From Streptomyces sp. TN58 (lineage in GTDB: Bacteria; Actinomycetota; Actinomycetes; Streptomycetales; Streptomycetaceae), in the NCBI RefSeq assembly GCF_001941845.1, contig NZ_CP018870.1, positions 682,001-746,000 on the forward strand: a stretch of DNA of 64,000 nt, read 5' to 3'. How positions within the stretch are numbered: position 1 is the first letter of the stretch; each line of letters opens with the position of its first letter. Below are positions 32,372 to 41,352 of the stretch, one piece after another. Under the pieces are notes generated by a model. It was not told the origin of the DNA, did not search any database, and worked only from the letters and a program-made list of their open reading frames with translations. The position numbers and the translations under genes were made by a program.

Positions 32372-33658
32372 TCAGCGGCGGGACACCCGGGTCACGGCCC
32401 GGTCGGTGTTGTCGCCCCGCCGCGGGTCGGGCGTGCGGGCGCGTACGGTGGCGCTCGCCACGACGACGGGCCGCTGGGCGGCGCGGACCGTGACGTGGAA
32501 GACCCGCAGCTGTCCGGCCCCCAGGGCGTCGATCCGCCGGCTCACCCGGTGGGAGCCGGGGTCGGCGGCGGGGGCCGCGCCCGTGACCTGCGCGCCGCGC
32601 GGCAGGTTCAGGGTGACCACCGCGTCCGCCGCGCCGAAGGGCCCCTTGTCGGTCACTGTGACGGTGTAGGTGTACTCCTCGCCTTCGCGTACGGTGGCCG
32701 GCGCGCTCAGGCGCACCGCCAGGTCGGCCTTGGGCCGGCCGGCGCCGACCTCGATGCGTCCGATGCGGTCGCCGGCGATCTCGGTGAACCACATACCGCC
32801 GTCGGGTCCCGCGGTGATACGGGTCGGGAAGCTGTCCGCCACGGGCAGCGGATAGCGCGCGAACTCGCCCTCGGGGGTGATGCGGCCGATGGCGTTTCCG
32901 ATCTGCTCGGTGAACCACAGGTTGCCGTCGGGGCCGGTGGCGATTCCGTCGGGGCCGCTGTCCGCGGCCGGCAGGTCGTATTCGGTGACGACTCCCGCGG
33001 TGGTGATCCTCCCGATCCGGTTGCCGAAGAGCTCCGTGAACCACAGCGCGCCGTCGGGCCCGGTCACGATGCTCTCCGGGCCGCTGTCCGGGTGGGGCAG
33101 GGCGTACTCGGTGACGACTCCCGCGGTGGTGATCCTCCCGATGCGGTCGCCGGGGTCCTCGGTGAACCACAGGTTGCCGTCGGGACCGGTCGTGATGGCG
33201 AAGGGCTGGCGCCCGCCGGGGTCCGGCAGGTCGTACTCGGTGACGGCGCCGGCCGTGGTGATCCGCCCGATCCGGCCGGTGACGTCGGTGAACCACAGGT
33301 TGCCGTCGGGTCCCGCGGTGATCCCGAGCGCGTCGGCGGTGTCGCCGGGCAGCGGGAACTCGGTCAGTTGCCCGGCAGGGGTGATCCGGCCGATCTTCCT
33401 CGTGCCGTTCTCGCTGAACCAGAGGTTGCCGTCCGGTCCCGCGGTGATGCCGCCGGGGGCGCTGCCGGGTGCGGGAAGGGGGTACTCGGTGATCCGCCCG
33501 GTCTCGGCACCCGCAGGGACGGGTACGGGGGCCGGGGCGGCGGCCGAGGGCGGTCCGGCCAGCCCGAGGAGCAGCGCGGCGGCCAGGGGGAGGGTCCAGC
33601 GGGCGCGGCGGCGTCGGGCCGTGGCGGGCGGGGGCCCGCCCGGGGTTCGGGGGGTCAT
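32372..33658 (-). CDS. Secreted streptogramin-lyase-like beta-propeller protein with C-terminal Ig-like domain
   Basis: 428 residues from ATG 33658. An Arg-rich signal with hydrophobic core (WTLPLAAALLLGLAGPPSAAA) is followed by seven repeats of about 42 residues of the type ITAGPDGNLWFTE, IGRIT, TEYPLP (about 52-330), the Vgb/SMP-30-like propeller. The last 100 residues look like a DUF11-type repeat found on secreted actinobacterial proteins. Vgb proteins linearise streptogramin B antibiotics, but most homologues are uncharacterised and the extra domain argues for an extracellular surface role. Two blades share an identical 35-base stretch. Confidence 0.82.
   Translation of the reverse strand: MTPRTPGGPPPATARRRRARWTLPLAAALLLGLAGPPSAAAPAPVPVPAGAETGRITEYPLPAPGSAPGGITAGPDGNLWFSENGTRKIGRITPAGQLTEFPLPGDTADALGITAGPDGNLWFTDVTGRIGRITTAGAVTEYDLPDPGGRQPFAITTGPDGNLWFTEDPGDRIGRITTAGVVTEYALPHPDSGPESIVTGPDGALWFTELFGNRIGRITTAGVVTEYDLPAADSGPDGIATGPDGNLWFTEQIGNAIGRITPEGEFARYPLPVADSFPTRITAGPDGGMWFTEIAGDRIGRIEVGAGRPKADLAVRLSAPATVREGEEYTYTVTVTDKGPFGAADAVVTLNLPRGAQVTGAAPAADPGSHRVSRRIDALGAGQLRVFHVTVRAAQRPVVVASATVRARTPDPRRGDNTDRAVTRVSRR
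32982..33142. repeat. Two identical 35-base blade segments inside the propeller gene
   Basis: Positions 32982-33016 and 33108-33142 are identical over 35 bases and lie exactly 126 bases (42 codons, one blade) apart. This suggests recent blade duplication or gene conversion. Confidence 0.85.
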
Positions 33659-33933
33659 CGGCGGCGGACCTTTCGGTCGGGGTTCGAGGGCGGGCCCCGT
33701 CATCGGGCTCGACCTCTCCGACGGGACCGGCGCTGTCGGGCGGCGCGTGGGGTCGCGACAGCGGCGCGCTCCGGCATGCCGGGGTCGTGCGCGTACTGCA
33801 GCGTAGGACGCCGGGTGACGACGCGTCAGTCCGCGGTGGGCCAAGGGGCTGACGCCCAGGGGAGTGCTCGTGCCGCACACCGGGCGGGCCCTGGCCCGGG
33901 CCGGTGCGCACCGGGCCGGCCCGGCCGGCGCCC

Positions 33934-34890
33934 TCAGACCCGGTCGGGGCGCAGTTCGATGTGGTCCTGTGCCAGGTCGACCGCCACCCGGTGCTCCATG
34001 CCCAGGGCCTCCAGGAACTTCACGGGGAGCTGGACGCGTCCCGAGCGGTCCAGGACGACGTACTCGCGTTCGCTGATCGATTCCTCGCCGTGCTCGTCGG
34101 TGACCAGGCGGCGCAGCACCTCGCTGCTGGTGCGGCCGTCGCGGATCGCCACCGTGCGGCGGACCTCGCCCGCCACCATGGGGTCGTGTGTCACGATGAC
34201 CACGGTCACGCCGAGTTCCTTGTTGACCGTACGGAAGGCCTCGAACACGGCCGCGGCCGTTTCGGAGTCGAGTTCACCGGTGGGTTCGTCGGCCAGCAGG
34301 ACCCGGGGGTCGTTGGCCATCGCCACCGCGATCGCGACGCGCTGCTGCTGACCGCCGGACAGTTCCGCGGGGCGCCGGTGCGCCAGGTCGCCGATTCCGA
34401 GGGCGTCCAGGATCTCCGCGACCCGGGCCGAGCGGCGCGTGGCCGCGCCGCGCCGTGGGCCTCCGCCCTTCAACTGCATCGGCAGGGCCACGTTCTGGGC
34501 GGCCGTCAGGAACGGCAGCAGGTTGCGGGCGGTCTGCTGGAAGACGAACCCGACCGCTTCGCGCCGGTAGCGCAGCCGGTCCCGCGCCGTCAGTTCCAGC
34601 AGGTCGTACCCCGCGACCGCGGCGCTGCCCGCCGTGGGGACGTCCAGTCCCGCGAGGATGTTCAGGAGGGTGGACTTGCCGCTGCCCGAGGCGCCCACGA
34701 GGGCCACCAGGTCGCCTTGCTCGACCGTCAGCTCCAGACCCTGGAGGGCCTGGACCTCTATGCCGTCGGTGCTGAAGATGCGGACCAGGCGGTCGCAGGC
34801 GATGGCGGCGTCCGTCGCCCGGGTGCGGGGTTCCGCGGCGGCCGTCGCCCGGCGGCGCAGCTCCTCGTACGTCGGCTGGTCGCTGTTCAA
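33934..34890 (-). CDS. ABC transporter ATPase (LolD/MacB type) with AbrB-like C-terminal tail
   Basis: 318 residues. Walker A GASGSGKSTLL (about 80-90), Q-loop, signature LSGGQQQRVAIAVAM, and Walker B VLLADEPTG are intact. After the ATPase (ending near residue 250) comes an extra 65-residue segment whose last 43 residues, EYVVLDRSGRVQLPVKFLEALGM and beyond, look like a SpoVT/AbrB swapped-hairpin. It overlaps the stop of the 978-residue permease by four bases, so it is the energiser of that permease. The tail may dimerise or regulate the ATPase. Confidence 0.9.
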   Translation of the reverse strand: MNSDQPTYEELRRRATAAAEPRTRATDAAIACDRLVRIFSTDGIEVQALQGLELTVEQGDLVALVGASGSGKSTLLNILAGLDVPTAGSAAVAGYDLLELTARDRLRYRREAVGFVFQQTARNLLPFLTAAQNVALPMQLKGGGPRRGAATRRSARVAEILDALGIGDLAHRRPAELSGGQQQRVAIAVAMANDPRVLLADEPTGELDSETAAAVFEAFRTVNKELGVTVVIVTHDPMVAGEVRRTVAIRDGRTSSEVLRRLVTDEHGEESISEREYVVLDRSGRVQLPVKFLEALGMEHRVAVDLAQDHIELRPDRV

Positions 34891-37823
34891 CGCTGGTCTC
34901 CCGCTCTCAACTCGGTGGTGATCTGCCGTCGCCCGGATGTCGCCGCCTCGACGAGCACGGCCGCGGCGACCAGGGCGGCCAGGCCCAGGGCCTGGGTCAG
35001 TACGGGACCGGCCGTGACCCGTACGCCGGTCGGCACGGTCGCGCCGACCAGGGTGGACAGGTCCATCGCCGGTCCCAGCAGCGCCACCGCGGCGGCCGCC
35101 ACCAGGGCCCCGCCCAGCGCCGCCGCCAGGGTCTGCGGCAGCGTCTCGGCGAGGATCAGCGCGACGCCCTGCCGGCGGCGGAGCCCCATCGTGCGCAGCC
35201 GGGCCAGCAGCGCCGCGCGTTCGGGGACGCTCCGCATCAGCGTCAGCAGCACGGCCAGCAGTGCGAAGCCGGCCGCTGCGGCCACCGAGGCCCAGAAGAG
35301 GCGCTGCGCGGACTTCTGCAGTGGATCCGAGCCCAGTTCGGCGACCGCGTCGGCGCTGGTGCGTACGGGATACACCTCGTCGGCCGGCTGCGCCCCCGCG
35401 GCCGGGGCCGCGGCCCCGGCGGGGACCGCGGGCGAGGGGGACGCGGAGGCCGGAGCGCTAGGCGTCGCGGAGGCCGACGGGGAGGCGGACTCGGCCGGGA
35501 GTGCGCCGCGGACCAGTGCGCGCAGCCGGTCCTCGTCGACGGGGCCGAGGCCGAACCACCGGTTCGGGCGGTCGGCGCCCGCGATCAGGGCCGCCGCGCG
35601 GCCTGTGGGCAGGACGACGGTCGCGGCGTCCGCGGCCGGGGCCGCCGGAGTGCAGTCGACCACGGCGGCGCCGCGGACCTGCAGCTCGCCGCCGCTGGCG
35701 GGCTGCAGCGTGAGGGGTCCGGAGCCGCCGAGCCGTGCCAGGCCGGAGCTGAACAGTGCGGGGACCGGGGTGTCCGCGGGCTCCCCGCCGGCCGTGGCGA
35801 GCAGGGCCGGGTCGAAGGCGCCGCAGCCGAGGGCACGGGACAGTTCCGCGTAGGCGCGCGGCTCGACGACGATCAGGTTGACGTGGCCGGCGCGCTGGGC
35901 GGTGCCGCGGACGGAGGAGTCGTGGTCGAGCCACAGCGGCACGGAGGTCCGTACGCCCGGGAGTTCTCCCGCTGCCTTCGCGAGGCCGTCCGGGAGCTCG
36001 GCCTTGCCGAGGGCGGAGATCGCCGCGTCGCCCCCGACGGCCAGCCGGGCGACGCCGAGCCGGTTGGATTCGACGGACTGCAGGACGGCGGCGCCGAACC
36101 CCCCGGTGGTGATGGCGAGGAGCAGGGCGACCATCGGCAGGACGGAGGGCCCGGAGCGGCCGGCGCCCCCGCCCCCGCTGCCGCGCGCGGCCCGGGCCAG
36201 TCCGAGGAAGCCGACCAGGCCGGACCGGCGGCCCGCCGCCCGGGCGAACCATCCCGTCACCACCGGCTGGACCCGCGCCAGCAGCAGCGCGCCGCACAGC
36301 GCGAGGAGCAGCGGGGAGGCGACGAGCAGCGGGTCCGGGTCGCCGCCGGCCGGGGCGACCCCGCGGCGGCGGACCTCCAGCACGGCGGCCGCGGTGGCGG
36401 CGAGGGCGAGCAGCTCGGCCACGGGCCGCCGCCAGCGCCCGGCGGGGCGGGGCGGGGTCAGCAGCACGGCCGCCCGTACGGGGAAGGCCAGCAGCGCGAG
36501 CAGGGCGACGGTCGCGGCCGAGATCAGCGCGGGGGCGAGCCGGGGGGTGGGCAGTAGCAGCAGGGCGAGCGCGGTGGCGGCCGCGGCGGCCGGGAGGACC
36601 GTGACGGCGCCCTCGCGCAGGAGCCGGCCGACGATGGCCGAGCGGGAGCCGCCGCGGGCCAGCAGCAGGCGCAGTTCGGCGTCCCGCCGGTCAGCGGCGA
36701 GTGCGCCGGCGAGGCAGAGGACGACGAAGGCGACCCCTGCGACCCCGGCGGGTCCGATCAGCGCGAGGGGCGCCGCCGCCTGTCGGCGGTCGTGGGCCTG
36801 CCCGAGCAGTTCGGGCAGCCACGAGGTGGTCTGTATCCGCTCGCGCCGGGTGTCGAAGGCGATGGCGGCCGCGGTGGGGCCGGCCACGTACGAGGCGATC
36901 TCCTCCCTCGTGGCGTCCAGCCGGTCGGCGCGCAGCCTGTCGACGTCCACCGGGATGCGCCAGAAGTCCTCGGCGTTGTGGCCCCACAGGTCCATCCGGT
37001 CGAGGTCGCCGGCCCCGATGAAGGCGTCGGCCTCCCACAGGTAGCTCTCGCCGACGAAGGTCTTGCAGGCGCGCGGGAGGCAGTCCAGGTTCACCCAGAA
37101 GTCGTCGGCCTCGTCGGAAACCGTGTAGAGGCCGACGACCTCCACGGAGGGGGTGCCTTCGGTCAGGGGCTCGCTTGCGAGGACGGAGCCCACGCCGGCG
37201 CCGATGGTGTCGGCGGCGTTGCGTGACAGGGCGACCTGGAGGGGTGGGTCGTAGGAGGCGGCTCCGGCGGACCGGGGGGTGTCCCCCGGCCAGCGGCCCT
37301 CCACCAGTTTCACGTGGTCCTGTGCCTGCTCGATGTACAGCAGGGACATCTTGGGCGGGAGGCCGTGCGGTCGGGCCAGTTCGGGATTGGCCAGCGGCTG
37401 GCGTTTGGTGGTGCGCGTGCCGTGGACGACCTTGTCGGCGTCGGCGTGGAAGGTGTTCCCGGTATGAGCGAGGAGGCTCTTCAGCGTCCGGTCCAGGGCT
37501 TCGGCGCTCTGTCCGGTCGCCGGTGCCGGCGCGGCCACCTGGAGGGCGGCCCGGGTCGGCCCGCTGTTGTGCAGGAAGGACCGCAGGGCCTGGTCGGCGC
37601 CCCGGTCCTGGGCCCGGGGCAGGGCGGCGGCGAGCAGCACGGCGACGAAGGCCAGCGCTGCGGCGAGCAGGGTGCCGAGCGGGGCCGCGCGCAGCCGGGT
37701 CCGGACCCACGGCGCGGGCCGCGGCCCGGGCTTCGGGGCGGCGGACGGGCGCGGGGCGGACGGGCGCGGGGCGGACGGGCGCGGGGCGGACGGCGGCGGG
37801 GTGGACGGCGGCTGGGTGGTCAC
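34887..37823 (-). CDS. FtsX-like ABC transporter permease, large
   Basis: 978 residues. A cytoplasmic Pro/Ser-rich start (four near-exact RPSAP units) precedes the first membrane helix. A large extracellular part (about 85-320) sits between helix 1 and helices at about 345-475; a second FtsX half lies at about 530-978. The C-terminal three helices (VAAAAGFALLAVLLTLMRSV, VALILAETLPQTLAAALGGAL, QALGLAALVAAAVLVEAAT) are characteristic. Such MacB/LolC-like exporters move lipids, peptides or drugs outward without a rotary channel. Translationally coupled with the ATPase after it and the 1109-residue permease before it. Confidence 0.85.
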   Translation of the reverse strand: MTTQPPSTPPPSAPRPSAPRPSAPRPSAAPKPGPRPAPWVRTRLRAAPLGTLLAAALAFVAVLLAAALPRAQDRGADQALRSFLHNSGPTRAALQVAAPAPATGQSAEALDRTLKSLLAHTGNTFHADADKVVHGTRTTKRQPLANPELARPHGLPPKMSLLYIEQAQDHVKLVEGRWPGDTPRSAGAASYDPPLQVALSRNAADTIGAGVGSVLASEPLTEGTPSVEVVGLYTVSDEADDFWVNLDCLPRACKTFVGESYLWEADAFIGAGDLDRMDLWGHNAEDFWRIPVDVDRLRADRLDATREEIASYVAGPTAAAIAFDTRRERIQTTSWLPELLGQAHDRRQAAAPLALIGPAGVAGVAFVVLCLAGALAADRRDAELRLLLARGGSRSAIVGRLLREGAVTVLPAAAAATALALLLLPTPRLAPALISAATVALLALLAFPVRAAVLLTPPRPAGRWRRPVAELLALAATAAAVLEVRRRGVAPAGGDPDPLLVASPLLLALCGALLLARVQPVVTGWFARAAGRRSGLVGFLGLARAARGSGGGGAGRSGPSVLPMVALLLAITTGGFGAAVLQSVESNRLGVARLAVGGDAAISALGKAELPDGLAKAAGELPGVRTSVPLWLDHDSSVRGTAQRAGHVNLIVVEPRAYAELSRALGCGAFDPALLATAGGEPADTPVPALFSSGLARLGGSGPLTLQPASGGELQVRGAAVVDCTPAAPAADAATVVLPTGRAAALIAGADRPNRWFGLGPVDEDRLRALVRGALPAESASPSASATPSAPASASPSPAVPAGAAAPAAGAQPADEVYPVRTSADAVAELGSDPLQKSAQRLFWASVAAAAGFALLAVLLTLMRSVPERAALLARLRTMGLRRRQGVALILAETLPQTLAAALGGALVAAAAVALLGPAMDLSTLVGATVPTGVRVTAGPVLTQALGLAALVAAAVLVEAATSGRRQITTELRAGDQR
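37741..37800. repeat. 15-base tandem repeat in permease N-terminus
   Basis: GCGGACGGGCGCGGG occurs three times exactly (37741-37785) with a degenerate fourth copy. In frame on the minus strand it encodes the repeated RPSAP units of the permease start, so repeat number can change without a frameshift. Confidence 0.85.
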
Positions 37824-40800
37824 ATCTCCTCCACGGGGCGCAGCCGGGCGGCGATGTCGCGGCCCCGGGGGCCGCTGAAGACGGCCGACAGCAGGGGAAC
37901 GGCGGCGATGGCGGAGGCCGTCAGCAGGATCTGCCAGGACGACATGTCCACCTGTACGGGCGGGAACGGCCGGCCGGCCGAGGGGGTGAGCACGACCAGG
38001 GGCGCCATCAGGTGGACGAGGGCGACGCCGAGCCCCGCTCCGACGGCGGTGCCCACGGCGATCAGGACCCCGCCCTCGGCCGCTGCCGCCAGGGCCAGCG
38101 TCCGGCGCGGTGTGCCGAGCGCGAGCAGGACGGAGAACTCCCGTCCGCGCACCCTTCGTTCGGCGGCTGTGGCGGTCGCGAAGCCGATGGCGGCCAGGAC
38201 CGCGCAGGCGACGGCGAGGGCGGCCAGCGCGCTCTGCGGGCCGGCGCTCAGCGGGTCGTCGAGCAGGCGGTCGGTGATCTCCTCACGGAGTTGGACGCGC
38301 TCGGTCCTGACGCCCGCCCGCAGTTCGGCGGCCGCGCGGGCCGGGACCGGGTCGGCGGCCGAGGCGGCGGGCAGCCACCACTCGGCGGGTACGGGAGGCT
38401 GCCGCCCGGCGGATTCCACCAGGAAGCGGCCGAGGACGCGCAGGTCGGCGGCGATCGCCGTGCGTCCGGCGACGGGGAGGGAGTCCACGGCGGCGGTGAT
38501 CCGCATGGAGACGGTCGTTCCGTCGATCGGGACCGGGACGGTGTCCCCGACGGAGGCGCCCACACCGCTCAGGTAGCGGGTGGTGGCGACCGCCGGGACC
38601 GCGGCCGGGGCCGGCCCGTCGGGTGCGGGGAACAGCACGGTGGTGGCACCGGCGTCGGTACCGAACCCGCCCCAGTAGCGCAGCCGGGTCAGGTCCGAGG
38701 AGCCGGCCGGGGCCGCGGACGCCTCGGGGGCCCGCTGGATCCGCTTCTCCTGTGAGGGCGAGGCCCGCCAGCCGGCTGGGCCGCCGGCGCCGGCTCCCGG
38801 TACGGGGACGGCTGCGGCGGCGCCGTCCACGGTGTCGGAGACGCCGATCCGGCGCAGGGCCAGCTCGCTGCCGTCGCCCGGCGGGCCGCCGTCCCCTGCG
38901 TAGGAGAGGCGGATGCCGGCCAGGGTCAGCGGCGTCGCAGGCGAACCGACCGGGGCGCCGGTCAGGGTGTCCAGGGGGAAGGTGAGGGTGGCGTCGCCTT
39001 GGGCGGGCAGGGTCGCGGACTGCGTGCCGTGGACGGCGCCGAAGCGGTCGCGCAGCAGGACGCTGACGGCTGCCCAGCTCGTACCGGCGGTCCGTACGGT
39101 CACGTCCAGGTCGATCCGGCGGGGGGAGCCGGGCAGGGCGACTCCGGGGGCCCGGGCCCCGGCGTCGGCGAGCGGGGCGAACAGTTCGCCCATGTCCCGG
39201 CCGCCGCGCAGGTCGGCGCGGAGCGGTACCTGGCCGCCCGCTTTCACGGCGTCCAGTGCGAGGACGTCGGCGACGACCCCGCCGGGCAGTTGCTGCTCCC
39301 GGCGCGCCACGGGGTTGAGGCGGTCGCCGCCCGGCAGTGCCCCGTAGCGGCCGCCCTGGCCCATCGCGGTCATGCTGCTCGCGGAGATCCGCAGGCCGCC
39401 GGCGGTCGCGAAGTCCGCCTGGTCGCGCTGGGACGCGGACCACGCGGCGTCCTGGCCGAGGGCCAGGATGCCGCTGGAGACGGCCAGTACGAGGAGCAGT
39501 ACGGGCCCCGTGGCGCGTTCGGGGCGCCGGGCGAGCTGCCAGCCGAACAGGGCGGGGGCCAGGCTCCGGCCGCGTGCGGCGAGCCGTCCCCCGGCGCGCG
39601 CCGCGAAGGGCAGCAGGCGCAGGACGAGCAGGGTGCCTCCGCACAGGGCGAGGGCGGGGGCGGCGACGAGGACGGGGTCCACACCGAGCCCGCCGGAGCC
39701 GGTGGCGGGCGGCGGTGAGTCCGCGGCCGCGTACTGCGACAGCTGCTGGTAGCCGAGGACGGCGAGGGCCACGACGGCCAGGTCCAGGCCGGAGCGGGCG
39801 GCGCCGGCCACCACCGCCTGCCGGCTGCCCGCGCGGCGCAGGACGGCGGCCGAGGCGCCGCGCAGGACGGAGGGCAGCGTCGTCAGCAGGACGCAGGCCA
39901 GGGCGCAGCCGGCCGCCACGGGCCAGACCAGCCAGGTGTCCGGGATCTCCAGGTGGACCCGTTCGAGCGGTCCGAACCGGCTGAACAGGCTCAGTAGGGG
40001 TGGTGTCAGCAGCGGTGCCAGGACGGCGGCGGGCAGGGCCAGCAGCAGGGACTCGGCCGCGCTCAGGGCGCCGAGCCGCCTTCGCGAGGCGCCGCGCGCG
40101 GTGAGCAGGACGCGCTCCGGCTCCTGGCGGGTCGTCACGATGTGGGAGACGAGGAGCAGTGCGGCCGTGGCGAGGACGGCGAGCTGGAGGGCGCCCATCA
40201 TCAGGGTCGAGCGGGCGACGCGCATGCCGGAGTCCAGCTCGGCGAGGACCTTCGGCAGGTCGGTGGCGGCCCTCAGCGAGGTGGTGCGTTCGAGGTCGGC
40301 CGCGGCGGGGGCGGCGGCGCCGCGGACGGCTTCGGCCTCGGGGGTGCGGATGCCGCGCAGGTCCGGGGTGAGGAGGGTGAGGCGGTAGTTCTGCAGGAGC
40401 GTGCCGGTCGTGAAGGCGGTGTCGTCCACGAGCAGCGGGCCGTAGGTGGCCAGGGTGCTGGACTGGACTTCGCGCCCGCCGAGGGGGTCGAGCCGCCAGT
40501 AGCCGGCGTCCGGGTCGGCGGCCCGGTACACGCCGGTGACCAGCACGGTCAGCGGGGGTCCGCCGAAGCGGTCGTCGAGCCGGACCTCTGCGGGCAGTGC
40601 GGACTCGGCGAGGCCGAGCCGGGAGAGCACGGCGCGCGGCACGGCGACCTGGGTCGGCGCCGGGGCGCCGGCAGCGGTACCGGGGGCGGGTGCGGCGGCC
40701 GGGGCGGGTGCGGCGGCCGGGGTGGTCGCGGTGGCGGCGACCGGTCCGGGCCACTGGCCGGCGGTCAGCCGTACGTGTTCCCGGCCGAGGGCGGCCAGCA

Positions 40801-41149
40801 GGGTCAGGTCGGCGTCCTGACCCGAGGCGGCTGCGCCGGGGAGCCCGTACGAGCGGCTGCGGGCCACGCTCTCGGCGGTCACGGGAAGCCGCCCGAAGAC
40901 CTGGTCCGCGTAGGCCCGGACGGCGGCGTCGTCCTTGGCGCGGTCGGTGGCGGGACGGCCGCTGGTGACGACGACGGTGGTCCGGGGCTGTTCCGGGCCG
41001 GTCAGGGCGCGCCGCAGCCCCTCCTCGCCGACGCCACGGGTGAACGCCGTCAGGGCGGTCAGAGCGGTCGCGGTGATGAGTACGGTGAGCAGCACGGCCA
41101 CGGCGAGCGGCCAACGCCCGCGCAACCGGCGCACGACGAAGCCGAGCAC
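37820..41149 (-). CDS. FtsX-like ABC transporter permease, very large
   Basis: 1109 residues, first gene of the minus-strand ABC operon. Helix 1 (WPLAVAVLLTVLITATALTALTAF) follows a short basic start. Other helix clusters are at about 305-440 and 460-560, and the C-terminal FtsX half ends with AALAVACAVLAAIGFATATA, ALAAAAEGGVLIAVGTAVGAGL and WQILLTASAIAAVPLLSAVF. Two long external Ala/Gly/Pro-rich domains lie between. It is probably the partner of the 978-residue protein in a heteromeric exporter. The divergent ATPase at 41353 could also energise it. Substrate unknown. Confidence 0.85.
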   Translation of the reverse strand: MLGFVVRRLRGRWPLAVAVLLTVLITATALTALTAFTRGVGEEGLRRALTGPEQPRTTVVVTSGRPATDRAKDDAAVRAYADQVFGRLPVTAESVARSRSYGLPGAAASGQDADLTLLAALGREHVRLTAGQWPGPVAATATTPAAAPAPAAAPAPGTAAGAPAPTQVAVPRAVLSRLGLAESALPAEVRLDDRFGGPPLTVLVTGVYRAADPDAGYWRLDPLGGREVQSSTLATYGPLLVDDTAFTTGTLLQNYRLTLLTPDLRGIRTPEAEAVRGAAAPAAADLERTTSLRAATDLPKVLAELDSGMRVARSTLMMGALQLAVLATAALLLVSHIVTTRQEPERVLLTARGASRRRLGALSAAESLLLALPAAVLAPLLTPPLLSLFSRFGPLERVHLEIPDTWLVWPVAAGCALACVLLTTLPSVLRGASAAVLRRAGSRQAVVAGAARSGLDLAVVALAVLGYQQLSQYAAADSPPPATGSGGLGVDPVLVAAPALALCGGTLLVLRLLPFAARAGGRLAARGRSLAPALFGWQLARRPERATGPVLLLVLAVSSGILALGQDAAWSASQRDQADFATAGGLRISASSMTAMGQGGRYGALPGGDRLNPVARREQQLPGGVVADVLALDAVKAGGQVPLRADLRGGRDMGELFAPLADAGARAPGVALPGSPRRIDLDVTVRTAGTSWAAVSVLLRDRFGAVHGTQSATLPAQGDATLTFPLDTLTGAPVGSPATPLTLAGIRLSYAGDGGPPGDGSELALRRIGVSDTVDGAAAAVPVPGAGAGGPAGWRASPSQEKRIQRAPEASAAPAGSSDLTRLRYWGGFGTDAGATTVLFPAPDGPAPAAVPAVATTRYLSGVGASVGDTVPVPIDGTTVSMRITAAVDSLPVAGRTAIAADLRVLGRFLVESAGRQPPVPAEWWLPAASAADPVPARAAAELRAGVRTERVQLREEITDRLLDDPLSAGPQSALAALAVACAVLAAIGFATATAAERRVRGREFSVLLALGTPRRTLALAAAAEGGVLIAVGTAVGAGLGVALVHLMAPLVVLTPSAGRPFPPVQVDMSSWQILLTASAIAAVPLLSAVFSGPRGRDIAARLRPVEEM

Positions 41150-41352
41150 GTGGTGAGTTCCTCCCCCATCCGGACCCCAAATACCGGATAGCGGACGATG
41201 TTGTCAGATTCGATCCGAGTACGGAAGGGGCTTGCGTGATTGGTGCGACAGATGCGCAAATGCGATCAGAAAGCTGCAGCGGCAGCGTCCGGCTGCCGCG
41301 ACACACGGAGCCGGACGCTCCACTCGGACGACCCAACGGGGGGGCACAGGCG
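41150..41352. promoter_or_regulatory. Divergent promoter region of the ABC locus
   Basis: 203 bases. A stem GCGGCAGC/GCTGCCGC (41279-41299) in the ATPase leader, and an AT-richer strip around 41175-41225, are the only structures I see. No cognate regulator gene adjoins. Confidence 0.45.

Noticed and set aside
32372..33658. Calling the propeller protein a virginiamycin B lyase (vgb)
   Set aside because: Only the propeller repeats match. It is secreted and has an additional C-terminal domain, and no streptogramin context is present.
33901..33914. Palindrome CCGGTGCGCACCGG after the ABC ATPase as a regulatory site
   Set aside because: It lies just downstream of the operon end and is GC-rich like many chance palindromes here; at most a weak terminator.
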